A stretch of 64,000 bases of DNA from Clitopilus passeckerianus (taxonomy: Eukaryota > Basidiomycota > Agaricomycetes > Agaricales > Entolomataceae), in assembly GCA_944990035.1 (NCBI GenBank), contig CALYLX010000112.1, forward strand, positions 372,001-436,000. The letters are read 5' to 3'. The position numbers and the translations under genes are program-made. Positions 11,191 through 23,233 of the stretch are shown here, piece by piece. Numbering within the stretch: position 1 is the first letter of the stretch; each line of letters begins with the position of its first letter. The notes under the pieces are model-generated. The model did no database searches and had not been told where the DNA came from. It was given only the letters and a program-made list of their open reading frames with translations.

Positions 11191-13978
11191 CTATGATTCA
11201 TCGTCCGGTCCGAAACCGCCAACGGGTTCGTATGTTGCCTCGGTGGTGTCCCGTCTCCATACAAGAGCGACAAAGTAGAAGAAGCCACAGATGAGGATGC
11301 CTCCAACGACACCCACACTGACGGGGGCGCCATACGCAACCCACCATCGCGGATAGTAGGGGACTAGAAGCTGGTCAATCTGTATCACCCCGCCCCCACC
11401 GCGGGTTGTGGACCGGCCCCACGAAAGAACCCTAGCCCAGTCTCCTTCTCCATTGGTGCCTCGGGCGTCCTTGATTCCAACAACGTAAGCCTCACGCCCT
11501 GCATCGTCCTGGCGTTTGAAGACGATATCCCCGTAAGCAGATGAATGCGATTGGAGTGTGGTATAGGTAGGAGAATCTTCAAAGGGTAACGGTCTGTTGT
11601 TGAACAACGGATTTTCATCAAGAAGGCTTGACCCAGCGCTTGAGGGTATTAGATGCTGGGCAACAATAGCGTGTAAGCCTTCTGTATCCGCGTATAATTC
11701 GGTCAGGTTGATGCCTTTGAAGGCGTTGTCGGTCGGGCACAAGAGGGTCCAACCTGCCCCTTCTAGGCCTTCCTGAGCCCATAGGGAGCTTTCCGGTGGC
11801 GTTGTTCCGTTTAAGACCCAGTCAAAACCAGCCTTGGTGAGGATCGTGGTCATCGTGCTAGCCTTCCCCGCCTTAACGAGTTTTCCGACTGTGATATCGA
11901 CCGATCGAGGGAGTAGGATATCCGACAGTTCATGCACAACACCAGTTTGGGTCAACAGATCTTGTGTGTATAAACTGGCTCGCATGCCGGACCATCCTCC
12001 GCTCGGCTTGACAATCAAACTGCCGTTGTCTGATCGCTCGACCTGTACGTCGCTGCCCTCCAGGGTGGCGAATGTGTGCTGTGATCCATTGACGATGGAC
12101 TGCGCATATTGAACAGTATCCAGGGCGTGGTGCAAAAGAACGCTTTCGAGATCCGACTTTGAAGATGCAAGCAAATGAGCTGAAACAAGCTCGCCGAGCC
12201 GTTTAAACGCGTCGTTGTGGGGAATTATGAGGGAGGTTCGAGGGGTAGTCTTGAATTTCTCTGCGAGTGTTGTGGAGAAAATGGCAGCGAGGAAAGTTGA
12301 CAAATCCAATCTCGGGAGGGCAGTTTGCAATGCGTCCGTAGGAGGAACGATCGGCCGGGACACAAAATATATCAATGTATTGTTGGCTGGAACTAGAAGG
12401 AGAGTCAGACTTGCAGCAGAAAGGTCAAATATTGAACTTGCCTGGGGGTCCAATTGTTGAAGCGCCACCGAAATGAATTGTGTTATCCTTGCCCTTCTTA
12501 TCGTCCCCAGCTATGACCTCGACGGTCATCACTTGATTGGCGCCATCCAGCCCTTCCTCTGCTAAGGCAGTCTTCAGAAGCATGCTCTGGTCTAGCTTCT
12601 TCTGCGTCCACCTTCCAGGAAGAAAATGATACTGTAACATCCTTTTTAGCTCGTCAGACCCTTTCTCAGGTATATCATGTTCTCCGAACAACGAGAGGAC
12701 ATCGTCGGTCGGTGCAAGAATGGTATACTCCGAATCGGTATTATTGATCAGTTGCGTCAGGTTGACAGAATGCAACAGCGACACGAAAGTTGTACATTTG
12801 GAAGCAAGGAGATATTTCTCGGGGGTAATTTGAAGGGCGCCTGGAGGTACCAGAAGGGAATCGACGAGGTGAAGAACGCCGTTGGATGCAAATATATCTG
12901 GCTGCAGGAGTTTGGCGTCACTGACAGTGGTCTTGTCGTCCGAAACGGAGATCTTGAGCTTCGTTCCGTCTAAGGTTTTCACTAAAAACATAATTAGCTC
13001 AACAATGCAACTACTTGGAACCGCTGGGAACTTACGAGTCGTGTGTTCTCCGAATGAATCCCAATATCTGACACCTTTCTCTATCACCGCGTGCATGCCC
13101 AGGATCCGCTTCAAATCGTCCGTTGCAAATTCGCTTTCCAGATATAGCCGCTCGTAAGGATCCAGGCTTTCCCAAGCAGCATCAACTGGAAGAAAGAGCG
13201 TCATTTCGGATGACGTATTCAGCAGTTTCTTGATCTCAGAGGTCAGGATCTTGTCAAAGTAGGCCACTTCTTGGAGGTGGGAGACGACTTGTTCTTGAGC
13301 AGACGTCAGTAAATACCCTTTGTGACCCATTGAGTACTTACGAAGGTCAGGAGGCGGTACAAGCATTTCGTTAATGCCATAGACATATCCATTATTGGCC
13401 GTCAACTTGGCCCCGACCTCAACACCTCCTCCGCCAAACGCATTCACCCCTACATGAGACTTCCCTTCGTGCGACGAGGCGCGTAGGCGTTGCGACTTCC
13501 CACCTAAAGTACCTCCAGGAATTGGAATCCATGGAGGCATCGGCGGGGGGTCCCGGGATGGTGGTTCTATAGAAGGTTTCGGAAAATGCAGGGTCTGATA
13601 GGTTTTCAGCGCGTCGTCTTGGGGTAAGTCAGGCAATGACGAGTTTAGGAGATGGTAGAATAGTTGCTGCCGAAGCTCCTCCTCGACGTTATCCTTCAGT
13701 GGATCATCCATCTCCAAGTATGCTGCCCAGAGTTTGGACTTCTCAATAGCATCGTTTGTTGGCGCAAAAAGGGTGGCCTTCGGGAGTTTGTTAAGAGTAG
13801 GAATCAGACGTGCTCGTTGCAAGAGTTTGAGCAAGGATTCATAGTTTGAATCGCTTGAAAGTACATCAACAATAGTCGAGGAGAATGTTGATGCTAGAGG
13901 TTTCTGCTCTGTAGATAGTGTAGGCGGAATAAAGATAACTGCAGCAAGCGCAACTGGGAGGTTGAGGAAAGCCCTCAT
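11191..13978 (-). CDS. Multi-FAS1 (fasciclin) membrane protein, vacuolar type
   Basis: Signal peptide (MRAFLNLPVALAAVIFIPPT), then several FAS1 repeats recognisable from blocks such as ATLFAPTNDAIEKS, MTLFLPVDAAWESLDP, YTILAPTDDVLSLFG, TSLIIPHNDAFKRLG and WTLLCPTDNAFKGINL, each followed by a hydrophobic LVDSLLVPP-type block. A C-terminal helix (VGVVGGILICGFFYFVALVW) and a short acidic tail end the protein. Exons are 13978-13342, 13293-13036, 12981-12442 and 12392-11191, in phase, 878 aa. The last intron is GC-AG. Introns 1 and 2 (48 and 54 nt) are multiples of three and contain no stop. The architecture matches vacuolar FAS1 membrane proteins such as S. pombe Fsc1, needed for autophagosome-vacuole fusion. 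That role is inferred from the layout. Confidence 0.85.
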
Positions 13979-14119
13979 GGCCACTGGCGCAGTCAAGTGT
14001 GGAGGAGTGGCAGGTTAATGACGGAATAATAAACGAGTGAACAAATAGATATTTATTTATTTATTTTAGTTGATCGCTTACTTGCGCACTACCCTCACCA
14101 CGACTTCCGGCCCATTGGC
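13979..14119. promoter_or_regulatory. Divergent promoter, FAS1 gene / RAV1
   Basis: 141 bp between opposing start codons. It contains a TTTA microsatellite and no other motif I can name. Confidence 0.5.
14049..14068. repeat. (TTTA) microsatellite
   Basis: About four tandem TTTA units in the middle of the FAS1/RAV1 divergent promoter. AT-rich tracts of this kind can exclude nucleosomes; that is inference. Confidence 0.7.
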
Positions 14120-17100
14120 ATGCTGCAACTCAAACAAGCATATGCAGCGTATCCGGCAGGCCCTGTTCAGCATCTACGCGTGGCAAACAGGACGATCTTA
14201 GTGCGGGCAGTCTTCTTCCGATCCTGTGCAATGAGTTGACCGAGTGAACGTGCTGTTCCAGGTCTACCCTTCAGCTGATGCGGTCATACTCGTTGATGCT
14301 CATACTCTACGGCTTGACCACGTCCTGACACTGTCGGAGGCGTTTCCAAGCATCTCTCATGCCTCAGGACTCGGAATATCATGCGTTGATGTCGATTCAG
14401 GGATGAAATACATCTGTATGTACTCTGACATTGGGATTGTCAACATGGATCAATATATTCCTCGGTTCAGTTGCTGCCTGTGGCTCCAGAATTGCAGTAT
14501 GGGCATTATCCGAACTCCAGAACAACGTGTGGCGAGTTCATTCAACCCTTGTTTTATCTGAAGGACGAACAATATCGACCATTGACGGTCAAGCTGGTAT
14601 TGCATTTCGTTTCGACTACCAAGTAATCAACCTTCATGCTGAGATAAACGCTGTGACAGGCATTCTTGCCGTTGGAACCAACCTTGGCCTGTCTGTTTAT
14701 ACACTTGTCCTTGAGAACGACTTGCCTACCTGGTCTAAGAAATGGTCCATTGGGTGCGTGGGTGTGCTCATAATGCTGGCCATGTCATTTGAACAGCTGA
14801 ATAGCAATACTTCTCCAACCATAATACGTTTCGCGCCATCTCTGATGTACATTGCATTCCTATCCAAGGCAAGCATCCATCCATCCTCAAAACTCTTCTC
14901 TGACGCGTTTTCTCATTCTGGGTTCCCAGAAGCAACGTGTCGTTACCCTGTACTCCACCGCCTCTGGTCGCGAAACGCAGGAACTCACTCATCCGCGTCG
15001 CATTGTCAACTTTGTCTGGAGGCATTCAAAGAACTCCAACAGGTTGGCCGCCTACACATTGTCCACGAACACCTCTGATTCACGTTTAGGGACGATCTGC
15101 TCCTGTACACCGTCACAGAAGACTCAACGTTGCGCATCTTCCTTCCGGTCCTTGACTCGCCTCGACATTTGCAACTTCATGCTGCTCTGGACCTGCATTC
15201 AGCTATGCCATTTTCTGATGGTTATAACAACAAAGCCTATCTACCATCTGCCATTTTCTGGCTAGAACCAGACGTTATTGATGATGCAATCAAGTCCATT
15301 CTACAGAAGAATCGAGACTGCGATGACATCCGGATCCGACGCCTCAAAGACATCAAGGAAGAGGGGTGGGATTTATTCTTGCGTATTCTTGGAGATGGGT
15401 CTGTCCTCGTCACCGCCGTTGCAGTAAGTAGTTCCTCTCTAATTGATGGTGTTCGCTTCGCTTACCTTCGTAGAATATTGATAGACGGCCACCGACACTT
15501 CTGAAGCAGTTTACGCTGCAGCACTTGCCGGCTAACACTATGTCCCGAGCACCATCCTTTCTCGACGTTGTTCCGAATGCCGACCCTACGTTGATAACAG
15601 TGATATCCGGTTTACCGCTAACTTCCTCCTTTCTCTCGCTCTTGGATGTCTTTGATCCACAGTCGAAAGGCTTGACCTTGAAGGCCCGGATGTTGGAAAG
15701 AGCGGAATCGGACGAACGTCCCATATCCAAACTGGTCAGAACGCCAGAGGGACATGGCATAGGTGTAATTCGGCACGATAGGGGCGATATATGGAAAGCT
15801 ATCGATCATAGCCAGAGGCTTCTGCGATCACAGACGTGGGCCTGCTCTGAGAAGGTCGTCGTTCTACAAGAAGGTCTGCCCTTTCGCCAAATCGGCTTCC
15901 TCTTCACTAACTATCGAAACAAGGAGCTGTATTTGCCTCATACTCAGAGATCGAGAAACGTTTGACCTTGTATGCGGACCCTCCTTCAAGCATTGAATTA
16001 CCCGAAATTTCTCTACTCTTCTCCATGCCTTCCCCGGACTCGAAAGATTACATCCTCGCAATCACTCCTGATTTTTCAATCTTGCATCTTCAAGCTTCCT
16101 ATGAGCCAACTTCTAGCCTTACCATCCGATCTCGGTGGTCATTACCACTTTCGGATTCCACTACGCTCCAAATGGTTACCGCGGTGGATCCCATGGCTTG
16201 GGGAACAGGCCGTAGTTGGTCGCAGCACGATGTACTTCTAAGTGTGTCCGTAGCTGGAGAGTTAGCATTCTGGATACCTGAAGAAGATACTCAGAAAGGA
16301 TGGCGATGTACAGGAAGGGTGAAAACAGGCAAAACCTTCATTAAGAAGGCCTCTTGCAGCTCTGCCAAGAAGACTGCTCTAAGTGAGATTTTCATTGATT
16401 GGAAGATAAAATTTCTTTGACCAGAAATTTCCAGTTGTTCCACAGCCGGACGGGGATGAACTCACAATATGGGATTCAACAGAATCAGAATTTGCCACTG
16501 GCCTAGAGTTATCCAGTATATATGGGTTCGTTCTTAGTCCTTTTTACCTGTCGTAAATTCTTAACCTTTATTCTAGTGAAAAGATCCACGACCTAGACTG
16601 GACATCAACTCCAGATATGCAGTCAATACTTGCCGTTGGTTTTTTGCACCGCGTAGAGCTTCTTTGCCAGCAGCGATCGACATACTTTGATGAAGTGCCA
16701 GGATGGGCTACGATGTCGGTCGTAGATATCAGCAGGTAATTAATTGCCTCTGGAGGGACCTTGGCAAGAGCTTGCTGACCATGAACAGTTTCATCCCCTA
16801 CCAAATTAGCGACTCAATTTGGCTTTCCAGTGGTTCTCTTATTATTGGCGCAGGGCACCAATTACTCCTTTACGGAACTCCCGTGGCAGAGTCGGGTGAA
16901 ATACCCCCAGAATCGCTGTTCGAGCATGTGGCACGATTTAACGGGCCTCTTGACGACTACCATCCTCAGATAATACTGCAGTGCTTGATCTGGGGTGCGC
17001 TTGCTCTGCATATTTGTTAGGACTTGCCCTAACTCTGCACATAGGAAAGATAGATCTGGTCAAAGAGGTCATCATTAAGCTATCGAAAATGATGATTGAA

Positions 17101-19100
17101 GACGAATCCGATAAGAATAAACAGTGGCGATGGGAGCCCTGTCTGTTGAAAGATATCTGCAAAGGGATGCTGCCACTATTGATGCTGCTCAGGTATGTTG
17201 TAGTTGACCTCCATCTTAGCTAGTTTCCAACCACACAGATGCAGGGAACGCAAGCTGTCAAACAGTACGATTGTCTTTTCGGCGACAAACAGACGAACGA
17301 AGAGTATGTGATGGTACTTTATAATTAAACACAACGTTATTGATGCCAAGATTTCTCCAGATCATCAGAAGAGGGTGGTTTTTCACGCTCTCTCGCAATA
17401 GACTTGATTGCAAGTCTGGAAACCAGGCCGCTACCTCACTTGACACCCAATGAACAGGCGCATCTCCTTACTCTGATACAGGCCACCGTGGAGGTTTGAT
17501 ATCTGCTGTCCCTTCAATAATGGTCTGACTGGTTATGTATTAGATTGATGAACAACAACGAGCTTTAGATGCGAATGGGCTCCGCTACTTGATCTCAATG
17601 CGATCATTCTATATTCTGAACCGACGAGCCTCGAATCCTGGCACTCCAAAATCCAATGGATCTCTCGCTCCTCACACTGCTAAACGCCAGCGAATTCGGT
17701 ATCGTGACATGGTCTGGGCTTTTCATAGCGAAAGTCAGGACTTGCTTCTCGCCCAATCAACGATTGCCTGTCTGAGCGGCAAGATGACATGGTCAGATGC
17801 GAAGGCACTTGGCGTTCCAATATGGCTCAAGTCCATTGATGCTCTTGTCTGTGCCTCCACGCTATCAGTGACAATCTTGGGGCTAATACTTTTGTTTGTT
17901 ACAGAGAGCTCACATGGAAGTTATTGCCAGGAATGAATACATGGCTGGTGACGACCGGGATCCTACTGCATGCTCTCTGTATTACTTTGCCCTTGGAAAG
18001 CATAAACTCGTTCACGGGCTTTGGAGACAAGCCGCATGGCATAAAGAACAGGCAATGATGTTGAAGTTCTTATCCAATGACTTCTCACAGGAACGGTGGC
18101 GAACCGCAGCCATGAAAAATGCATTTGCTTTACTGAGCAGGCAGCGATTTGGTGAGTTGAATCTTCCTGGCGTAATTGGGATCGCTCTGGCTGACATCCT
18201 GGTATAGAATATGCTGCAGCATTTTTCCTACTTGGAGGGTCTCCCAAGGATGCTATCAATGTCTGCGTTAGGCAACTTGGAGATTTTCAATTAGCAATCG
18301 CGATTGCAAGAGTGGTAGAACAGAGTAACGAAGGCCCTATGTTCTTGGACCTTCTCAACAGTATCGTGTTGCCAACTGCATTTAGAGAAGGAAACCGATG
18401 GTTGATGAGCTGGGCATTTTGGTCTCTGAAACGTCGAGACTTTGCAGTCCGTGCTCTGCTGGTAGGTTTTTTCCGTTTCTATATGCCATATCTTCGACTA
18501 AGACGCTTTCAGACACCCTTGCAAGACCTCGCCCGTGTCGTCAATATCCAGGTGGACCACATCGGAGAGCCGCATTATGATGATCCGGGGTTGGCTCTTC
18601 TGTTCTCCCAATTGCGTTCAAAGACCCTACAGACGGCAAAGGGAACAAGTGAAATCGCTGGGAGCCTGGAGTTCAATTTTGTACTCCAAATGGCTCGGGT
18701 GTTTTGTAGGATGGGTAAGCTCGAGTCTTCCTCGCGTCACGTTTTTTTGACCGACTCGGAAATAGGTTGTCATGTTTTAGCCCTTGATCTGGTCAGGTCA
18801 TGGAGTTTTGAACATCCAGCGGCATTCATATCATCAAGCCGACATGACAATGCACCCCCAAGTCCACTAAGCCGGAGGCCTTTCTTCAACCTTGCGAACC
18901 GACGCAGCTCTATTCTAATAGACATGGAGGTACCCTCAGGACCAATCTCGCCAGAAGAAAAGCCTCGTGGGGTGCTAGCTGCAAGCAGAGAACGGGAGGA
19001 TAAGGTGGCAACGTCGAAGAAAGCTGGGCTAGGTAACCTTATGAAGACTGCGAAGCAGGATGTTCAGGTCCCAGAGTTCGATATCAATTCTTTCTTCTAG
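14120..19100 (+). CDS. RAV1: RAVE complex subunit Rav1 (DMXL homolog)
   Basis: Rav1 is the large scaffold of RAVE, which reassembles V1 and Vo sectors of the vacuolar H+-ATPase. The N-terminal part (MLQLKQAYAAYPAGPVQHL, then ILVDAHTLRLDHVLTLSEAF) has WD/beta-propeller character. The middle carries RIVNFVWRH and LYTVTEDSTLRIFLPVLDSP. The C-terminal Rav1p_C region is distinctive: DPTACSLYYFALGKHKLVHG, RTAAMKNAFALLSRQRFEYA and LGGSPKDAINVCVRQLGDFQ. FNGPLDDYHPQIILQCL replaces the family's usual 'RPLPVYHP' block. The gene has many short introns (about 50-60 nt) and I did not fix every border. It ends in a basic, Ser-rich tail and DINSFF. A homologous sequence in each of the three regions makes one gene far likelier than several. 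Confidence 0.88.
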
Positions 19101-19219
19101 CTCCTCGTCACATTTTTGGCCATCGCATATCATTATCATTTGCAATTTAATTCGTATACATCATTACATCCATTGCTGCCTTGCCAACACAGAAATCAGA
19201 AATGTGATCCGTTCACAGC

Positions 19220-20888
19220 TCACTGCTGAACTTCAACCTCTCGCTTCTTCAAGACGAGAGGGCTTCCAATAACGCGTTTCCACACATCTTGGACATCTTC
19301 AACAACAGTCTCGAAGTGCGAGGTTGCATCATAGGAACGAGTGACAAAAATGTTGTCAGCCTCTCCAGAGCTTGTTGGGGTGTACAAGGGTGCGATGGAA
19401 ACAAACCTGCCCAGAGGCTATTAGTGGGAGTTAAAGTCAGATCTATGAGATACCCACTTCTCAGAAATTGTTCCCAGGAGGTTGAGGCCAGGAGCAATCT
19501 CTTGCTCAGGCCTATCGGTTTCTACGATGGTGCTGACGATGGCAACATACAAGTCTTTGGGGCAGACGCTGTGGGTATGGGACACCATTGCAATATAGAT
19601 ATCTGTGCGGGATGGGCGTTATCTCTGCAAATCTCTACATTCAGACGGCTTCGGAGGCTTACCGTTACGACGGTTCACTTGGTTTTGCGGAATGATGATC
19701 TGGGCGCTATCGGAATCATCCGTTCCAGGAATGGGGTGCTTCAAGAAGCAAATAGCTCTGACGACTTTGCCCTCTTCTACAACCTGATCTTGCCACCCTC
19801 CACGGGATCAGCGCCAGCACCGAAATAACTGGGGTCTCCAATGACCATCTTTGCCTTCACGGTCTCGTCACCGCTCCTGACACCAGCGAACTTGCCTTTC
19901 TCGTCAGTGACGATTTCGTCAACCTTCTTGTCAAGCATGTATGTGCCGCCATAGATAGCGCTGAGGCGAGCGAATGATTGAGGTAGTTCGCCAAGACCAT
20001 ACAAAGGATAGATGTAAGGAGATTTGCCGTATCTTGCCATAGACGCGGTGTAGAGGATGATTCGCTCATAGGTCGGTCGCGCAGGTTTCGTGATGTAGCT
20101 GGAGGAATGCTTAATCTCCATGCGACGAGACAAACGGGAACGCTTACTCGTCGTCGAGATAAAGTGCCATGGCATGACCAATGAAATCCTGGGTACCAGG
20201 CTCGAGACCGAACTTCTCGTAGATGGTCTTCATGCTATCCCGGTCGAGGTTGACTCCTATCACGGGATATGATGAGGCTATGGTCAATAGCACGTAATTG
20301 GAGAGTAACGTTACCTTGATGAGTAGCTGGGTCATCATCCCTCCAGTTCTGGAGGAACTCGAAGAATTTCTTTGCTCTCCTCTTCTCGAAGAGACCCATG
20401 AGAGGGCTTCTCACGGCCTCCATCTCGTTAGCGGGGACTTTCGAGATCTTCCCATCCCTGTACACGTAACTACCAGCAATCTGCTTGAACTCCAGGTACC
20501 GGGTGACATCAGTGTGGACGAGGATCTTGGTCAGTTCACCAGAGGCGATGATGAACTTGGGGATGAGGTCGACGGCCCAATCACGGTCACGACCAAGCTC
20601 TGAGGGGGATCTTGTTTGCAGAATTTGCGATAGAGCTGACAAGGCAATCAGATTAGGGAAGCCAGCCATTCGGATAACTTCATACCTGTGTCAAGTTGAG
20701 ACTGGCGCTCTCGGCGCCATAGTACTCGTTGCGATCCATGTGCAAGACCTTCTTGCCCTCGACTGACAACAGTCCAGACAGAATACATTCTGTGAGACCT
20801 GTTCCGAGAACAATGACCTATCGACACCTGTTAGCCCAAACCGTAATGCCAACGGTGAGGAGACTCATACGTCGTATTCTTCATCCAT
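19220..20888 (-). CDS. GDI1: Rab GDP-dissociation inhibitor
   Basis: Extracts GDP-bound Rab GTPases from membranes and recycles them. The start [20 protein letters not shown] is the classic FAD-like GxGxxxxx fold of GDI/REP proteins. Downstream are [56 protein letters not shown] (Rab-binding platform), [33 protein letters not shown] and [11 protein letters not shown]. The C-terminus has the usual [20 protein letters not shown] followed by a basic end. Several introns interrupt the gene; the last coding block begins in the [10 protein letters not shown] region near 19400. Length is about 450 aa, normal for the family. The 3' end lies 119 bp from the convergent RAV1 stop. Confidence 0.93.
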
Positions 20889-20938
20889 GGCTTATGTAGG
20901 TGGTCTGAGTTGAAGGGAGTTGGTCGATAGGATCCCGT

Positions 20939-20948
20939 ACTATATATC
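20939..20948 (-). promoter_or_regulatory. TATA-like element of GDI1
   Basis: ACTATATATC (plus strand) about 55 bp before the GDI1 start codon fits a TATA box. Position and sequence are the only support. Confidence 0.4.
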
Positions 20949-21130
20949 GATCACCATGGAGAGGCACGTGTCTGCCGTGATGTGCTCAAGACGCGAACAG
21001 CGTTAGCCATTTGAAATCGAGATTATATGGGACTATAAGTGACTATAGAAAGATGTAACGACAACATGGCCTCGAAGGGGGTGCAGTATACAGGTAGACG
21101 TGCCAAGAAATATGGCCGATAACATATCAA

Positions 21131-23045
21131 TTAAGCATCCGAATTCTCTTGATCACTGTCAGAGTCTGAGGTGCTGTGTATTGCTGCCCTCGTGTCAAAC
21201 TTCCGCTTGATGTGTGGCGGATGATTACCTTCTCTCGCCCAAGAAGGCCTTGCCCGCTGGTTCTGAATCGATGATCGTGGTCGCAAGTTCTGCTCCTGCT
21301 TCCTTCTGATCTTTCGTGCCATCGACATTAATGCTATACTCAAAGGTGAATGAAACATTTTATGGGCACTGCAGGCAGAGGCGTACCTCTTTCATTACGT
21401 CGGTGGTATTCTACCCAACTCTTGAGCGACCGCTGAGTGTGCTAGAAATGAATGTATATTATCAAGAGAAGGAGGAGCTATTGTCAGGTACTTACCCGCT
21501 TAGCAAATTCTCCCCATCTGAGGACACCTGGTTCCGTACTGAAATTAGGACGCGATACAATGTGTTTGGCAGTAATGTAAAGGTCGGCATCAGTGTACGG
21601 CATTCCTTGTTGGCCCATTTCCCTTTCAGAGTGACTCCTCACAGAGCCATCGTCATCATCATCTTCGCTACTCTCCGCGGCATAAGCTGGGTATTTGCCA
21701 GGTGGTCTCTCCTTGTCGTCATCGTCAGAACTTGACTCCTTGTAATTAGGACGACGCCTCTTCGGTGATATATTGATTCCAGCTTCAGCTTCAGACTGAT
21801 TCTCGCTATCAGAATCCGACTCTCCGCCATCCCTGAGCGATGCATAGATCTTATCCGGAAGATCGTGGTTATTTGACCAGTATGACGACCAAGAGCCGGA
21901 GGTGTGGTGAGGGAGCTGCAAAGGACGGAGTAAAGGTCCACTGATCAAGTCATGTTCGATTGGGGTTGTTGGGGAAACTCACTTTCTCAGCTAGACGGTC
22001 ACATAGAGCTTTTCGGGTCAAGGATGGGTCTTGTTTCATAGACCATCCAATGAACTTGAGGAAATATTCGCGTTCTTCTTGTGTATACTTATTTCCTCTG
22101 GGGCCAGCTACAGGAATTGGGTCGACTGGTGGCGGGGTAGGTTCACGGGATGGCGGTTCGGGTGTTTTCAAGTCAGCATGGGGAGCGGGAAGGTTACGAC
22201 TGAAAACAGCCGTATGGGTCGTAAAAGAGTTCAGCGTGGTTCGTTTTTTGGCGTCCGGCCTGTCTTTGGGGGTAGTGAGGAACGCGGCTCCTGTGATTCC
22301 CGTTTGCGTTTGGCAGGTTGGTGTCGCTGGGTAGAGGAGGGAATGCTGGGTGTTGTGGATTCCCTTTTGAAACTAGTGTGCATTGGTTTCTTTACCGTTG
22401 GCACAGATGGCTTGGAGGGGGCAGCAGGAACAGCTTTCTGGACATCCCCAACAGCGGCAAGAAGACGATCCATATGCTCGAGAAAGTAATCTTTCCATAA
22501 TATTGAGGAATGGTTATTTTTCTGCAATACGACGTTACAAAGGCGTTGTAGGTAAGAAAACCAGGTTAACTCACTCCGTGTAATCCATTCAGTGCTTCTT
22601 TGTAGGTCTCGCCGTTATTCAGACCATTACGCAAAGTTTCAATCAAGAGTGGCTCGTCAGATTTATCGACTGGTTTCGAGAGCGTGAAAACTTCCTGGAG
22701 TATCTGAGGAGGTATTAACTGAGGGAACGGCAAGCCAGGCATTTGAGGGAGACCACTGGTCATTTGTGCCATCTGGAGTGGATTGAAAGCAGCCATTGCC
22801 ATCGGGTTTATTTGGAGCCCATTGAACAACCCAGGCATCCCCATAGTAGGAAGACCGTTTGACTGTTGTGGTTGCTGGGAAGAATCTGAAGCCTGCTGGG
22901 ATGGTCGTTGCATAAGTTGGGTTGATTGTTGTTGGATTTGTTGCAAAAGGTGCTGAGGTGATAAATTGTTATATACAGCAGTCAGGGGGTGGCCATTCTT
23001 TTGTCCATTGTCCGACGTTGTGCTATTCGTCTTGACGCCGTTCAT
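21131..23045 (-). CDS. Putative DNA-binding protein with two Rap1/Myb-like segments
   Basis: The N-terminus is Gln/Met/Pro-rich and disordered (LSPQHLLQQIQQQSTQLMQR), then KDYFLEHMDRLLAAVGDVQK and a basic stretch (KRKRESQEPR). A first folded segment reads KYTQEEREYFLKFIGWSMKQ followed by DPSLTRKALCDRLAEK and SWSSYWSNNHDLPDKI. A second, YTDADLYITAKHIV followed by RWGEFAKR and SWVEYHRR, repeats the aromatic spacing; both look like Rap1/Myb helix-turn-helix units. An acidic Ser/Asp-rich linker lies between them, and a basic region with an acidic tail (SDSDQENSDA) ends the protein. I know this type only as an uncharacterised basidiomycete family; DNA binding is inferred. The start ATG at 23045 is the first in frame, since upstream codons are not ATG. 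Confidence 0.65.
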
Positions 23046-23233
23046 GATCGTGGCTGCCGTCGCGAACAATGCAGGCTATAATGTGGGCAAAAATATCTGA
23101 CAAATATTCGTCAGGTCACGTGCTAAGAATCTAATCTAATCTTTACGTTAGATGTCAAAAGCTTAATACAAGATCCAAGTTCCGAGCGCTTGTCGGTCGG
23201 TTCATTCTTCACACGAGTTAACTCTGAACTATC
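23046..23233. promoter_or_regulatory. Divergent promoter with E-box, Myb-like gene / MMSDH
   Basis: 188 bp between opposing starts. CACGTG at 23117-23122 is an E-box that bHLH factors can bind, followed by tandem TCTAA units (ATCTAATCTAATC). Function is inferred. Confidence 0.45.
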
